Shown: positions 23,946-38,717, counted from the first letter of the stretch. The stretch: 64,000 bases of DNA from Paramecium tetraurelia (GCF_000165425.1 NW_001799024.1:62001-126000), one strand, 5' to 3'. Numbers and translations: made by a program. The notes: generated by a model from the letters alone, not told the origin.

Positions 23946-25234
23946 TCATTAATATTCTCTTTCTTATAGACTCTTGTTAGAATGGTACTAAGAAGATAAT
24001 CATAAAATAATACCATTTCACTAATTGATTTTTATGATCCCATTGATTTTGTTTACTTTTACATCATTTTGCCTGCTTTATCGTATTGATCAATAAATTC
24101 TTAATTTTCATTTTCATCCTCTGTCTCTGGTTCGATTAACTACGTTATTAATAATACTCTAAACCTCAGAAATATGAATCCTTCTATCTATAAATTCTTC
24201 ATCCGGCAAGACTTCTTTAAAAATTCTCTTTCTATCTTCTAAATCCATTCCGTAGAGATTCTCTGCCTTAACGATATCTTCAGGAGGAACTTACACTCCG
24301 TCTAGATTTCTTAACCCAGGCAATTTATATAAGACTTGCCATCTATAATATCGTCTGTTTTATATTGGGTTGTAACAGAGATCAAGTACACTGAGGAAGA
24401 CTAGATTTTCCAAATACGATAATTCTTTGATTCTTGAGATTTTATTATTTGCCATTCTCAATTCTCTAACTGAGATTAGATCTATGATTCCATTCAAGCT
24501 CTTAATCTAGTTTTGAGAGAGTTCCAGTTTTCTCAATTTCGGTAATTAAGTCAAACCATCTAAGATTGTAATTTCATTCCCAAATAAATCCAATTCTGTC
24601 AAATTCATGCCATCTAAATTTTCAATATGATCGATGTGATTGTTAGCCAATTTCAAAACCTATAAGTACTTATTTTTTTGAACTCCTTCAATTTGTCTTA
24701 TCTTATTGTTAGAGAGATTCAAATAGCGAAGAAAACGATGACAGCTGAGATCTGGAATAACTTCAATCTCATTGTTACTGCAATCCACATCCATTATTTA
24801 CAATGGAATATGTCTGATTTATATATGTAATCAAATACTTTAAGTCTAATAATTTTGTCAATCTATTATTGCTCGCCTTTAATGTAATTATGTATTTTAA
24901 TCCATTCAATGGTTTGAGTGACTTAATAGAGTTATTGCTCACATCAACGTGCTGAAGATGCTTAAATTTCTCTATCCCCTAATCAGAATAGATATGTTTG
25001 TAATACATGTAGATTAGTTAAGTCTAAATTATTAGCCATGAAACTCAAATAAGCATAATGTTATCCTTCAGCAGTTTTACCATATGTGGTGAGTGCCTTC
25101 TTTAATACATCCTCTGATATAGGTTGCTTGGCTTCTTTTTGTTTTCCTGCCTGCTCTTAGGCAAAGGAAAAAGAGGAAAGGGATACCTAATAAAGCTTTT
25201 CCTTGTAAAAGGTGTCCTTAATTAAATGTGTCAT
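23946..25234 (-). CDS. Leucine-rich repeat protein, SDS22-type
   Basis: About 390 residues. A run of SDS22-like LRRs occupies the first two thirds (LQHVDVSNNSIKSL, LRYLNLSNNKIRQIEG, LQVLKLANNHIDHIEN, LTELDLFGNEITILDG, LRKLELSQNQIKSLNG, VRELRMANNKISRIKE). A C-terminal cap follows (YRWQVLYKLPGLRNLDG and VKAENLYGMDLEDRKRIF), of the kind seen in axonemal LRR proteins. Introns: 24979-25006 (28), 24814-24838 (25), 24140-24164 (25) and 23988-24013 (26); the second restores an LRR. Using the last intron the stop is TGA 23946-23948; without it the frame would run on to 23834 and overlap the convergent gene. The partner is unknown. Confidence 0.85.
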
Positions 25235-25414
25235 TTTATAATATTAATTAAAAATATAAGAAATAAAAAATTTACTTAAAATGATTACTCTCTGAATTGG
25301 TTGGAAGTAGAATGGTGTTGGATTTCACAATAAACCCTTGGGAAAAAAGGGCTAGAACAATTATTATAGAGCATTTTATTCATAAAATTTAATGTTTTAT
25401 AAACAAAATTGGTT

Positions 25415-27168
25415 TCATTCTATTCTTTCAGTTGTATATTTGCTAAGGTTCTTTTTGTATCTATCAGAATGAGAATATGCTCGTTATTAGGCAGTGTTAT
25501 TTGATTATGATTATGTGTTTAATGAAAATAAGGATTCTTAATTTTAAGTTTGGTTTTATTAAAATAAATTGGGTGTGTTTTGAACTGATTGGGCTGAGAA
25601 TAAATCTACTACACTTGATCTTTAATCATTATTTCCAAATAAATTTGTTGCTTGTTAATTGGGTTATTGAAATAATTGATTTTATGGCTGTGAAGCGAAT
25701 AAATTACTTGATGGCTACTACTAGAAGAATGATTGTGTTGAAGATTACTATTAAAATAATGGCTATTGCTAAAATAAATTTTATGTCGATGATTATTATT
25801 AAAAAAATGATTCGGATGATGGCTATTACTAAAACAATGGTTATTATGATTGCTATTGCTAAAATAAGGGTTATTACTAAAATTGATTAGTTTAACTAAA
25901 TAGATTAAAATTCTACTGAGGTTATTAATTATTTTAAAATAGATTGGGTTATTGATTGAATAAATTTTGGCTAGAGAAAACATTCTGCGATTATTATTGG
26001 TTTTAAAAAGGAAATAAGTTTTGTGTTTATTATTATTACATTGGATTCTAAAATTATATTGGCTGCATTATTGGTTGTTGCATTTAAGGCTATTATTAGA
26101 TCAACGGCTATTGAAATAAATTGAATGAAACTTGACTCTATTATTATTATGATATGGGATTATCAAGCCAAGGAGGAGTAAATAGTTGATTCTAAACGCT
26201 TTATGTGAAAGGGTTCACATCAGGAGCAATCTATACCTAATCTGATATCAAGGGGGTTATTTTTTATTCTACTTAAGGTTCAACTGCTTATGGTTACTTA
26301 TTTTCTACAACTTCATTTTTTTGAATTTCAGTTGTAGGATTTGTTGGGTACTCTTATGGTACCTATCGCTCTGGTAGTTTTTCTTATACATCATATTTTT
26401 AAACAGTTGGTTTTTTGGATGTTTAAATATCATCAGCATTTTGAGTTTCTTTTTTTCCAGATATTTGTTTTGGATCCTTATTCAACTCTTAAGGTGGGGG
26501 ATTAAGCTTTCTAAATTTTGGTTCTGACTTTTTATCAATAATAACGATAGAGTCTGATTCACTTTAATTGTCCTCCTCCTGAGCCTTTTATTTATTGGAT
26601 TTGAGAATATTTTCGACAGTTTGTTTTTCCTTCTCAAAGTTGTATTCTCCATATGAATCTGAATTTCTCAATGAAACCTATGATTTTTTGGCTGTTTATT
26701 TGGATTGACTTGGCTATGGATTTTCATCTTTGGTGTAAGAGGCATGGAAGAAAAAGCTTTTCCTGTCATCTTCAGGTTTGATGTTGATAATTTCTTGAGA
26801 GGATTCTTCCTTTTTCCATCTTGGTTTAGTCACTATGTTTTCATGAATCCTCTTCTTGAAATATAATAGTTCAATTGTACTTCTTCTTTATTAAATTTGT
26901 ATGAAATTATGGGACATTTCAATAGATCATTTGCTCGCAGCATGGTTAAGTTGTATTCTTTGAGTCTCTCTAAGGCGTATTTATAGGGGTTTAATTTATC
27001 TTCCTTCTTCTGAATAATAACAAATTTGTTTTTGAAAATTTAATCCGATGTACGCAATACCTGTTGCGGTTGGCTTTGTTTGGATACTTGAGAAGGCTAT
27101 TCATTCTAAGGATTGCTTTAAATGCCCAACAAGCTTTAAAGGCTTTTCCTCATTCTGTCAAGAGACAT
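25415..27168 (-). CDS. Low-complexity protein with repeated (N/P/S)LF motifs
   Basis: About 575 residues in two parts. The N-terminal ~300 residues are charged with a possible folded element (LNPYKYALERLKEYN...DLLKCPIISYKF). The C-terminal ~220 residues are a Gln/Asn/Ser-rich tract in which short LF motifs recur about every 8-15 residues: QNLFPFQ, QNVFSS, QNLFNQQ, PNLFQN, FNLFSQ, QPLFQQ (several), ESFFQQ, SNLFAS, TNLFGN, VDLFSA, PNLFQ, ESLFS. One 26-nt intron lies near residue 110. Most glutamines are TAA/TAG codons. The pattern recalls FG-type or NIFN-type nucleoporin repeats or other phase-separating scaffolds; neither is proven. ATG 27166-27168, stop 25415-25417. Confidence 0.7.
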
Positions 27169-27255
27169 TGAAATCAAATTTTAAATTATTCATTTTTAAT
27201 ATAATTGTTGTCCGTATTATTATTTATTGAACTTTGATTTTTGTTAATATAAAAT

Positions 27256-29239
27256 TCAATCTTTTTTTTCATTTTGTTAACTCTTGGATTTAAATAATCT
27301 GTAGCCAGCATACAAGATGGCTGAACCAGCCAAAGCTGCAAATAGCCCTTCCTTTGATTTAACTCCATTCTTCATTATAAATTAAGAAGCACCAGCAGCT
27401 GCAGCAACAGACAAGCCTAACATACCAACTTCTTGGGGCACTTGCTGAATGATCTTTGATGAAGAGGGGTGATTTTCGGATTGAGACCTATTTAAAAATT
27501 ACTACTCTGCATCATTTTGCGGTTACAAAGGTTCTGAATCTTTGACTTGTTGAGTTGGAGATTAAACAAATTGAGGAACCTACTTTTATTATTTTTATTG
27601 ATTGTTCTTCTGATCTACATGATATCCTTCAATTCTAACAGAATCATTGTGACTAACTTCAACAGGATTAGAGTTTTATTCAGTGTGTAACTGTGGTTTA
27701 TGTTCAATAACTTCCCTCTTCTCTACATTGATGATTTCATGGGATGGTTAAACTTCAATATGAGTCTGATCATCCTATTAAACATGGACTTTCTCTTCCT
27801 CTTGAATCAATTGAGTTTATTACTGATTGGATTCCACCTTTAATTATTACTATGGCTCAGAGTTAACTTAAGTGTAAGTAACCTAGACTTCTGTTTTGGG
27901 TGCTTAGACAGAAAATAAAGCATATCCTTTTTATTCAACAGATGGATTAGGCTATTGTTCTATCGAGTTGAATTATTCAGTCTGTATTGATTAGACATGA
28001 GGACTGGGATGTACTTGATGAATATTGTGATTAACCTCAAGATTGACAATAGGATGTTCATGAAGAGATGTGGATTGTGCATTGAGTGGGATTTCAATTT
28101 GAGGACACTTCTCAATTTGAGTATCTAGGTTCCTTGATTCCAAATTGATTCGAGGTTGTTACTCAATTGAAACCTCCTGATGATTCTCTAATTGAACAAC
28201 TGGTATTTATTGTAAGTAAACACCATCATTAGAGTTTTATGTTTACACTTTGGACTTCTCTTCAGTCACAATTTCACTTTTATTTTTTTATACTTCTACT
28301 TAAACCTAACTTTGTGTTTCTGTTCTCTCTACAACTACTTATTGCTAAATCTATGGTTACTTCTCTAATTCTATTTATTAATGAGATTCTATGTGTGTTT
28401 TAGGCTGCACTTCGATATTGGTGTATTCAACTTTGACTTCCATTTTTTATTATTAGACTCTCTCCAAAACGACTTCATCATTCTATTTCCTCAATTAGGT
28501 TTATGGGGCACCTTCTAACATCACTTAGTCATTCGCTTTCTCCACAAACAGAGGAGCCTAAGCATTTAAAACAACTTCATGTTATTAAATCTAAACAATG
28601 GCTACTTCCTTCAAGGGTCTCTAAGTTGGAGTTTCTATAGAATGTTCAACCTCACTATCGTGCAATGAAAGTGAGACATTAGGTTTTGAGGAAGGTTTAA
28701 TATTTTCATCATGTGCAGAATCAGGTGAAGGTTGACCTAGAAATTATGGTTCTTAGGGCTTATGGGTCTCTTCATTCAAAGTTGCAGAGATCCTTTTAGA
28801 AGTCTCTTTCTAATCAAACTATTAGGATGGAGATTAAATATCATTTTCACCATTTTTAGTCTGTTGTTGTACATCTGATACTAAATCTTGCTGTTTTTGT
28901 TTCTGAGCATCATTAAACTACTCAAACTAATCATTCTCTTGGGTATTTTGTATATCCTCTATTTGATTCTTTTACTCATGTTTCTAATTATCTTAATCTT
29001 AGTTCGGTGTTTATTTGTCATTTGCATTTTGCTAATTTTAAGGTACAGCCTACTCAGTAGTAACCTCTTAATTATCTAATTATATAATCAAATCGACTAC
29101 TTTATTCAACATTCAATATCTGCTCTTCTTCTTTTTTATCTATATCTGGGGCAGATTCTATTTGTTCTGCCTGATCGTTTTAATCTGTGTTATTGTCTTA
29201 CTTGTTTTTGGTATTCTATCTTTTATTTTTCCTAGGCAT
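27256..29239 (-). CDS. Gln/Glu/Val-rich protein with hydrophobic C-terminal hairpin
   Basis: About 650 residues. One 25-nt intron (29076-29100) near the N-terminus; otherwise one continuous frame from the ATG at 29237-29239 to TGA 27256-27258. The body is a long, probably unfolded, acidic sequence with recurrent short V-x-x-E/Q motifs, no signal peptide and no catalytic motif. The last ~60 residues hold two hydrophobic stretches (VGMLGLSVAAAAGASQFIM and LFAALAGSAILYAGYRLF) separated by a basic turn, then a lysine-rich end. This is the pattern of a tail-anchored or mitochondrial/peroxisomal outer-membrane protein with a large cytosolic domain. Function unknown. Confidence 0.7.
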
Positions 29240-29504
29240 TGAAATTAAATTTATTTAATAATCACTTTAATCTCATTGTTAAAATTTACATTAATATTTG
29301 ATATCATTAATGTTATGTTATCGGTACTACATTATAAAGTTTAAGAGTAATATTTTTATTATAATAACTATAAATATTTTAAATGCAGCTGAGTAAATTA
29401 TTATAACTATATTAAGTATTTATTTATATATATATTTTAATATATAGATTGTTAATAATGGAAATATATATAATATCTGAATGCGTATTCTAAATGATAT
29501 TTGT

Positions 29505-30301
29505 TCATAATTTCGACCACTTTAGAAAATCGATTGGCTCCTTGTCTTATCTTACTCTGCTGATGAATCCTCCTGAACATTCATAGATTGCACCATTTTC
29601 TTGACAATCATCACTGCACAAATAGGCAACTAGTGGAGCCACATTGTTCGGATTGATGCCTTCAAGCATGTCTTAAGGCAAAATAGTCTCAGTCATTCTA
29701 GATGCAGCCACTGGGGATAATATATTAGTTCTTATGTTAAACTCCTCTCCCTCCTTAGCAAGACTAAATGAAAATCCAATGATGGCAGATTTCGCAGTTG
29801 CATAATTGGCCTACCCAACTTAACCATACAAACCAGAGCCACTAATAGTGTTGACTATTTTTCCATATCTTTATTTAGCCATATATGGCCAGGCAGCTTT
29901 ACAACATTTATATGTCCCATTTAAATGAACATCAACAACATCCTCATAGTCTTCCTTAGTCATCTTGGCGAAAACATTGTCCTTGATAATGCCAGCATTG
30001 TTTATCAAAATGTCGATCCGACCGTAATTATCAATTGCTTATTTGATTATGTGATCCCCATCCAAAATATCATCGTAATTGGCGATGGCTATGCCTCCTT
30101 TCAAGTTGATATTCCTTACAATCTAAGAATTTATAACTTAATCACCTCATTTACTAATAGATAATTCTCACTATCCTTTTTACATCTATTATTAACAACA
30201 ACTTTAGCTCCCCTTTCAGCAAAGTAATTACAGTATTCTTTACCAATTCCTCTTGCTGCTCCAGTCACAATAACAACTTTGCCTCTAAAATCTAATGCCA
30301 T
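29505..30301 (-). CDS. Short-chain dehydrogenase/reductase (HSD17B4-like)
   Basis: NAD(P)-dependent oxidoreductase of the classical SDR family, about 254 aa. Seen: TGAARGIG at residues ~13-20 (Rossmann glycine motif, TGxxxGIG); DILINNAG (NNAG); the active-site Ser in NTISGSG; and Tyr/Lys in YATAKSA (YxxxK). The N-terminus [20 protein letters not shown] resembles the dehydrogenase domain of peroxisomal multifunctional protein 2, but the hydratase and SCP2 domains are absent, so it is a single-domain relative. One 32-nt intron at 30123-30154. The stop TGA is 29505-29507. No C-terminal SKL-type signal apart from the ending WSKL, whose last three residues are SKL: a plausible PTS1 peroxisomal signal. 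Confidence 0.9.
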
Positions 30302-30395
30302 ATTAAATTTTTTATCTAAACCATTTGCGAATCCCGTTACATAAAAAGAGTAGCAATGATAACAATACAACAATTTTTAATATATTAATGCATTC

Positions 30396-31173
30396 TCATT
30401 CCTATAGAGCCTTAGCTAAAACAACTGTCGAAAATGAGACTTCATTGGGATCTCTTTCAAAGAACTTTTGGATGACTTTGGAAACATCAGCCAAAAATGT
30501 TTCTGGGGTCGACTTGCCATGATTGATTGGGAATTACTATTAAATTATGGATCTCAACTTACTTTGCACCCATCCAATTCATAGATGTCACCTTCCTTAA
30601 GGACAAAGGCTACGAAATGACGATCAACCTCATCACAACAAGCACTTTCCCCTTATTACACAGCCTCCTTGTGAACCTGTTTCAATTCCTTAGCCTACTT
30701 GAAGGCCTCTCCGATCTATTAAGGAGTCTTCCCTTAAACACTCTTTCTAAACTCTGCCAAATAACTTCCCTCTTGAATTATAGCAGGGTCAGCATTGAGA
30801 GCAACGTGAACCATTGCAATTGTGCCACAAGCATTCTTGGCTAATTATTTCATATAGAACACATTTGGAGATACATGTTAACTACATAAGTCTATATCTG
30901 ATACCCTTTTTCTTGAATTTGAGCTGCCTCTTGCTCTACAAATTGATCTGTGTTCTCTTTGATTGGAAAATTAAACACCACACCATAAATAGGTGCAGGT
31001 ATCATCTCAAAAGCCCAATCTTCGAATCCCAATAAATCATGGAATTATGCTACATCAACATTAATACCTCAATATAGTAAGTCTATGATACCAAATTTGA
31101 TTGCTTATTCATTCATCACTTGAGGATTGGATTCGAGAGGCATCCAATTGTCGTCCTATTATTCGATGTCCAT
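30396..31173 (-). CDS. Ubiquitin C-terminal hydrolase, UCH (C12) family
   Basis: Deubiquitinase of the UCH-L1/L3 type, about 230 aa, which removes small adducts from ubiquitin C-termini. The catalytic triad is visible: Cys in KNACGTIAMVH, His in VDRHFVAF, Asp in IYELDGCK; the N-terminal NWMPLESNPQVMN is also typical. Introns at 31068-31091 (24 nt), 30882-30904 (23 nt) and 30537-30562 (26 nt) each restore a conserved block; the second sits right before VFYMKQLAKN. Start ATG 31171-31173, stop TGA 30396-30398. Length and domain order are normal for UCH-L3, without the C-terminal extension of UCH37/BAP1. Confidence 0.93.
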
Positions 31174-31251
31174 TTAAATTGTATAATTAATTTATTGTAT
31201 TATTTATTCGATAATTCAATGTAACTATTTGAAATATGTATTCAAGTTTGA

Positions 31252-32912
31252 TCAATTTAATTTTTTAAACGAATCTAATTTTGTTTAACTCTTAGTCTGA
31301 TCGATTCTCCCCAAGACCCCAAGAGTAACATAATCTTATTTGTTGGACATCCAACCTGCAGTCATTATGGACATCTTGTTGATATGTTTCAAGACATTCT
31401 TAGTCTTCCCCTAAGAAGAGAAAGAATCCCGCTCATCAATAGATTGTTCTTGTGTAGGATGAATCACAGTAATCTAATTAGAATTCAAAGGAATTTCAGT
31501 TGGACTAGTTTGAATGCTGCATATTTGAGATTGCAATTCATCCATTATCATATTCTACTTTGATAATTTATCTTAATAATCCTGATTAAGACAGTCTATT
31601 TCTCTAGCTTTACTTTCTTCAACGTCGATCAATTTTTATTTACATTATTTAATTTAGATGATCAACTCTTCCTGTTCCTCGCTCAATTGTTTCTTCGCTT
31701 CAATTGCCTCATCCAGAACTCTTTTCAATTCTTGGATCTCTTCACTTTATTTCAACATAAGCGATGTTAACTAATCCTCATCATTGTCAGATTGTCTATT
31801 CAACTCATCGACTTTCCAATGTTCGCTCGATAGATTTAAATCCTATTAGCCATTATCTTGTTCAATGTCACTCTCCTTACTAAATATCTGATAAAAGTCA
31901 TTTAACTATTATTGTAGATCAGCAATAGTACGTGTCTTAGTTTCCAACATCTCGTCTCTTAATTGTAATTCTACTTAGAAACAAAGACGTACCTTATTCC
32001 AAGAAAGTTATTTGATCATTACTATTAAGTTGGTTATTTTAATCTTTTCGGCTAGCTGACGTCAGACACCTATTTTTTGTTCTGGTATTCTTTGTGCATT
32101 AATCTTGCAAAATTATACTTATTTAATTGTTAGATTAATTAAATTAGCATCCAAAATCATTTTAAGGCGCCAACTTAATTTCTTGATTGTTTTGACAAAT
32201 TTATTTAATTTACTAATTTTCAATCAATTAATTAAGTTTGATTTCAGTATTAAATTAACATGAAAAGTCTTGTTTGATATGCTATCCTGTCTCCAATTAA
32301 AGACCCAATTGAATCTGCTTATTATGAGTATTCCATTGAACATGTTTAGTGTTTAATATTTTAATTTCCTCACCTACAGAGTTGCTAGATTAATTATTAT
32401 CTTAAATTGATCCATTCGCACTTTAAACATCTACCTACTCTTTTTGTGATTCAGTTTAGCATTCTTAATTGACTTATGCACTTTGCAACTTGGATCGCTG
32501 TAATTATTGCATGTATTGTGATAATCCCACTCCTATCAATTATTGTTCTTTGTCGTCGTTTTCCGTGGACTCCCTTGGAAGACTCATCTTACTTGAATAG
32601 GCTGTTTGACTATCATTCAATTTTTGCTGCAATTTAGCCATATTTGTATTTTGAATGGATTGTGCAAGGGAACTATTATTTTCCTCTTACAATTATTTTC
32701 TTTCTAAAATCATATACGTTAATACATTAGTACTTTTCCAAATACCGCTCCAACTTGTTTTTGCTAGTACTGGGATCGAGCTTGGCCTTAATCGCAGAAG
32801 GAGGTTTCTTTTGCTTGTGGGAATGCTTTAAATTGTTCAATTGATGACTCCTTTACAAGAAGACATCTTGGAGAGTTCCTAAAACATCTTATTTGGAAAC
32901 ATGATATTGCAT
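31252..32912 (-). CDS. Coiled-coil protein
   Basis: About 535 residues. Introns at 32704-32725 (22 nt) and 31971-31992 (22 nt); ATG 32910-32912, stop TGA 31252-31254. The N-terminal third is Gln/Ser-rich and likely disordered. From about residue 290 on there are long heptad-like helices (EEIQELKRVLDEAIEAKKQ; LIDVEESKAREIDCLNQ). No catalytic domain. Several candidate structural roles (basal body, cytoskeleton) exist for such proteins in ciliates but nothing here decides. It starts 29 bp from a small minus-strand gene candidate (32942-33211). Confidence 0.68.
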
Positions 32913-32941
32913 TATTGAAATCACAAATTATAAAATTAATA

Positions 32942-33211
32942 TCAAAATAATTCTTAAGCGTATTGAACTTGTATTGAGGTTATTTAAAACATGATTGTGT
33001 TATAGAATTAATTCATTATGAAAATTATGACGATTCCAGTATAACTTTATTAAAGATATTTTAATATAATTTATCTCTTGAATCCAAATTTCGTATCCTC
33101 AAACTGAAATTAAAAGTGTATTTCCCTTCCTAGTTCATCAATCCTTCCTATTCCGTATTTGCTATATTAATTTTCAACCTTAATCCGTTCTTTGCGGTCT
33201 CTTTGAATCAT
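32942..33211 (-). CDS. Small hypothetical protein (~89 aa)
   Basis: A minus-strand frame opens at ATG 33209-33211 (MIQRDRKERIKVENQYSKYG) and runs TGA-free to 32942-32944, including GIGRIDELGREIHF and FEDTKFGFKR. The first 55 residues look like a genuine basic/aromatic small protein; the last ~30 are hydrophobic and less convincing, so the true 3' end may be spliced. Upstream, MRIFDFEFV lies in the same frame but is separated by a TGA, which I could not explain by an intron. No family recognised. The remainder of 33212-33440 is AT-rich with nothing seen. Confidence 0.42.
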
Positions 33212-33440
33212 TATTCAAACAAATTCAAAATCAAATATTCTCATATCAAAATAGCTGCTGATTTCTTACTAAAAACCTACCTATCTTTTGTCTGAGTATT
33301 GCAGAATGCCACAGAGGAGGAGTAGAAATGCTAGATTGTTTGAACTTGCTAGTTCAATCATAAATTTATATTTATAAACGACTTTTATAACAAAGACACG
33401 AGAAATATGTAGTTCTAAGAAAGGAACAATTATATTTCTA

Positions 33441-33931
33441 TCATTTATAATAATGTTCTTTTAATTCCTAAATCTGTATGCGCTTTATCATATCCAATTA
33501 TTTTTTGATGAAAGCTTGTTTCTAAGTGTTCTTCGAATTGTAAGGTGACTGTAGGAGCTAGAGAAGTTTTTTTGTTTGTAGAGGTTTCAACTTGGAAGGA
33601 CTTCCTGAACTGTTTTGATTTGTCGCTCTCTTTTGCACTTGAATTCGACCAACTCTTGGACTGCCTGGCCGAGTAGATAGAGGAGTCACATACATAAAAC
33701 CCTTTTTTACATCCGGCAGCGTGTCTCTGCTGGGCTTGCTTGTCTCCTAGAATGTAGAGATTCCAATTATACTTGAGTCGAACCTGACATAAGTAAAGAA
33801 ACCTTCTTCTTCTTATCCTCGCCATAAAATTGAAGACTTAATTCCTTATAGAATTGGTCGATTTCATTTTCAATATTCTTTTCTTAATCTGGGTCAAAGC
33901 TATGAAGAGAAAATTGATCATCGTCTGACAT
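33441..33931 (-). CDS. Small basic hypothetical protein
   Basis: About 154 residues. ATG 33929-33931 (MSDDDQFSLHSFDPDQEK), one 26-nt intron (about 33751-33776, starting after the codons for GSTQ), stop TGA 33441-33443. The N-terminus is acidic and helix-forming (ENEIDQFYKELSLQFYGE), the middle is Ser/Pro/Arg-rich (TPLSTRPGSPRVGR) and the end a basic helix (QAFIKKQLDMIKRIQIQELK). It lies 23 bp downstream of the coiled-coil gene 33955-34995 on the same strand. No known domain. Confidence 0.6.
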
Positions 33932-33954
33932 TTTTTATATAAAAAATATTATAA

Positions 33955-34995
33955 TCACTATGCTAGTTTGTTTAACTAATACAAAACTGCTTTGTCTAAA
34001 TGACTTAGAACAGCAGCACTCTCTTATGGAAACTACTGTAATGAATAGAGCATAATGCTTTTGATCTCGTTCAGTAATTACTTTTATCCTTTTATGGATT
34101 TCAATACCTCTATCCAAAATTTCATGTGTTCCTCATTATTTTATACACTCATTTGCAATCTTTCAATAGTGCCCAGCATTGAAAAGTAAGTACTTTTACA
34201 ATCATCGGCTAAATCCCTGTATTCAGGAGCATAGGTTCTCCAGAATTCAATTTTTTAATCCTGAATGAATTCATACAATCTTTCATCTTGGAGTTCAGAA
34301 TTTAATTTGGAGATAATTTTAAAAATTTCGTTTAAACTTCTGAGCAATTTTCTTTAATATTCTAGAAAATCGATGCTTAAAAACTAATAAGCATCATTAA
34401 GTTTCTCAATCTCCAAGTTAAGTTGGTTTTCTTCCTCCTCCAATTTCTTAATGGAGGTTTTGAGGAAATTGGGATCGATCTTCTTGGTATCGAAATGCTT
34501 CTAAATAAAGGAGTTGGTTTCATAGAGTTGCCATTTTTCCAATTTTTCATTTTATAGTTATAAACAATATTTTTAGTTGTCATATTTGGATGAATTGATT
34601 TTGAGTTTCAAAGCCTGGGTGTTTGAGTCTCTCTTTTAGCCAACCAATAGGTAATTGTTGATAAGTCTCTGAATAACTGAAATGATGGAGATTACTAATT
34701 AAGACCATTGTTTGATATCTTAGAAACTCAATTGAGGATCCAAAATTTGATTCATGAGTGTAATGAGCGTAATAAACAATTTGTTAAAGATAGGATGGGT
34801 GGATTTATAGAAGAGTAAGGTATCCATTAATGTTAGAATGGCATGTTATTTTAAACTTGTATTCTCAAGAACTTGAAATTATTGAAACAAAAGCAGGCTT
34901 TGTTCTTGTATATGATCTAAATTCTGATTGGTTAACTTCAATTGTTCTGACAACTTTTAAGGTACAAAGATAGTGCTTGACAAATTATTTTGCAT
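33955..34995 (-). CDS. Coiled-coil/helical protein, intronless
   Basis: Single exon of 346 codons plus stop (ATG 34993-34995; TGA 33955-33957). Nearly all-helical composition; a clear coiled-coil segment occurs near residue 200 (KKLEEEENQLNLEIEKLNDA). No signal peptide, membrane segment or catalytic motif. The N-terminal half (QNNLSSTIFVPQKLSEQ and later TLLFYKSTHPIFNKLF) looks like a helical bundle rather than a rod. Family not recognised. It is packed between EF2 (72 bp away) and a small gene (23 bp away), all on the minus strand. Confidence 0.66.
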
Positions 34996-35067
34996 AATTG
35001 ATTAAATCAATTAATGAATTAAAATAGATGTAAATTTATAAAAGTAGTTATCTACATAAATTATAGA

Positions 35068-37604
<2,537 letters not shown>

Positions 37605-37769
37605 TATTTATTATTTTTTATTTTAATTATTGAAAATCAAATGATCCTAAAATGCGCTATTTAAGCCAGAAATTTCTGATAAAATCTGATAAAAAAATGA
37701 ATTCTTTATTAAATATACATTGTAGATTATTAAAGAAAGAATTAAAAATATTTAAATTGCAAATTATAA

Positions 37770-38717
37770 TCAACTACATAATTCAGAGATCAATTTATCT
37801 AGATTTTCCAAATTCTCATCCTTCACTCTACTGTTCAGAACTTTGGAATCTTGCAAAATGATCTGAGTATTCACTAAAGTAACCGGCTGGAAATTCTCTC
37901 CTCTATCTACAACTAATGGTATTTTGTTTCTCTCCGTCTGCTATTTCAATTTAGAAGACACTAAAGTTTATTCTGGATTCTTAGATTCATTGCCAACCAT
38001 TCCCTAAATTTCTTCCAACAAATCATCGATTTAGAGATCGATCTTATCTTCCTTCATCTATTCTTGCTTATTAAACTCAATGTGATGGATTGGCTCATAT
38101 TACTATTCCAATCGTAATGGTTCATTCCTTTATAACTCTCTAGTAAACGAAACCGATGCTGATTATCCTTCAGTCTTATAGGGTTTAGGCTTAATCGATT
38201 CCATCTCAGAAACTCTATCGTGACCAGTCTGCACTCGTCTAGGATAATCCAGATCATTCATTATGTTGATAATGCTTTGGGAGTGCATATTGTTCTCCTC
38301 CTGGAAATAGATTTATGATTCATCTTGTAATCCTTTTGAATTTTTGACTATCACAGTCTACACGCTGGGTTCCTTCTTTTTTTCGTGCACTTTAATGGTA
38401 GTGTATGGCAGTTCTTATTAAAAATAGTGTGAAGATTCTTAATTTAACGATTAGGTCTCATAGCCGGTTATTGCATATTTGGCTGTTTTAAACAATGTGT
38501 TATTCTCCTGGGTTATTGGATAATCGTTAGTTGAAGTGAAGTTACGACTTATTAATTGAATCCTCTTTGTTGCTTCTTGTTTTTCTCTCTCCGATTTATT
38601 TAACATCAATTGCATTGCATCTAAATCTCGAGTGAATTAGCCTTAGGATTCCGAATAATATTATTTGAGAATGTCTATTTCTATCCTCTGCTTGGCTGAT
38701 TTATTGTAATTATTCAT
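37770..38717 (-). CDS. Hypothetical protein with N-terminal coiled coil
   Basis: Intronless frame of 315 codons plus stop (ATG 38715-38717, TGA 37770-37772). The start is helical (KSAKQRIEIDILKQYYSESQ, then DLDAMQLMLNKSEREKQEAT), followed by a long Gln/Glu/Ser-rich unfolded stretch and a short acidic helix (EDKIDLQIDDLLEEIQGMVG). No recognised domain. It is transcribed away from the cNMP-binding gene with only 15 bp between the two start codons, so the two must share a promoter region. Confidence 0.63.

Noticed and set aside
25477-25983. Overlapping frames on both strands in the 25.5-26 kb region
   Set aside because: Products of the Gln/Asn-rich repeat: TTA/CTA-rich complements of TAA/TAG glutamine codons stay open on the other frames.
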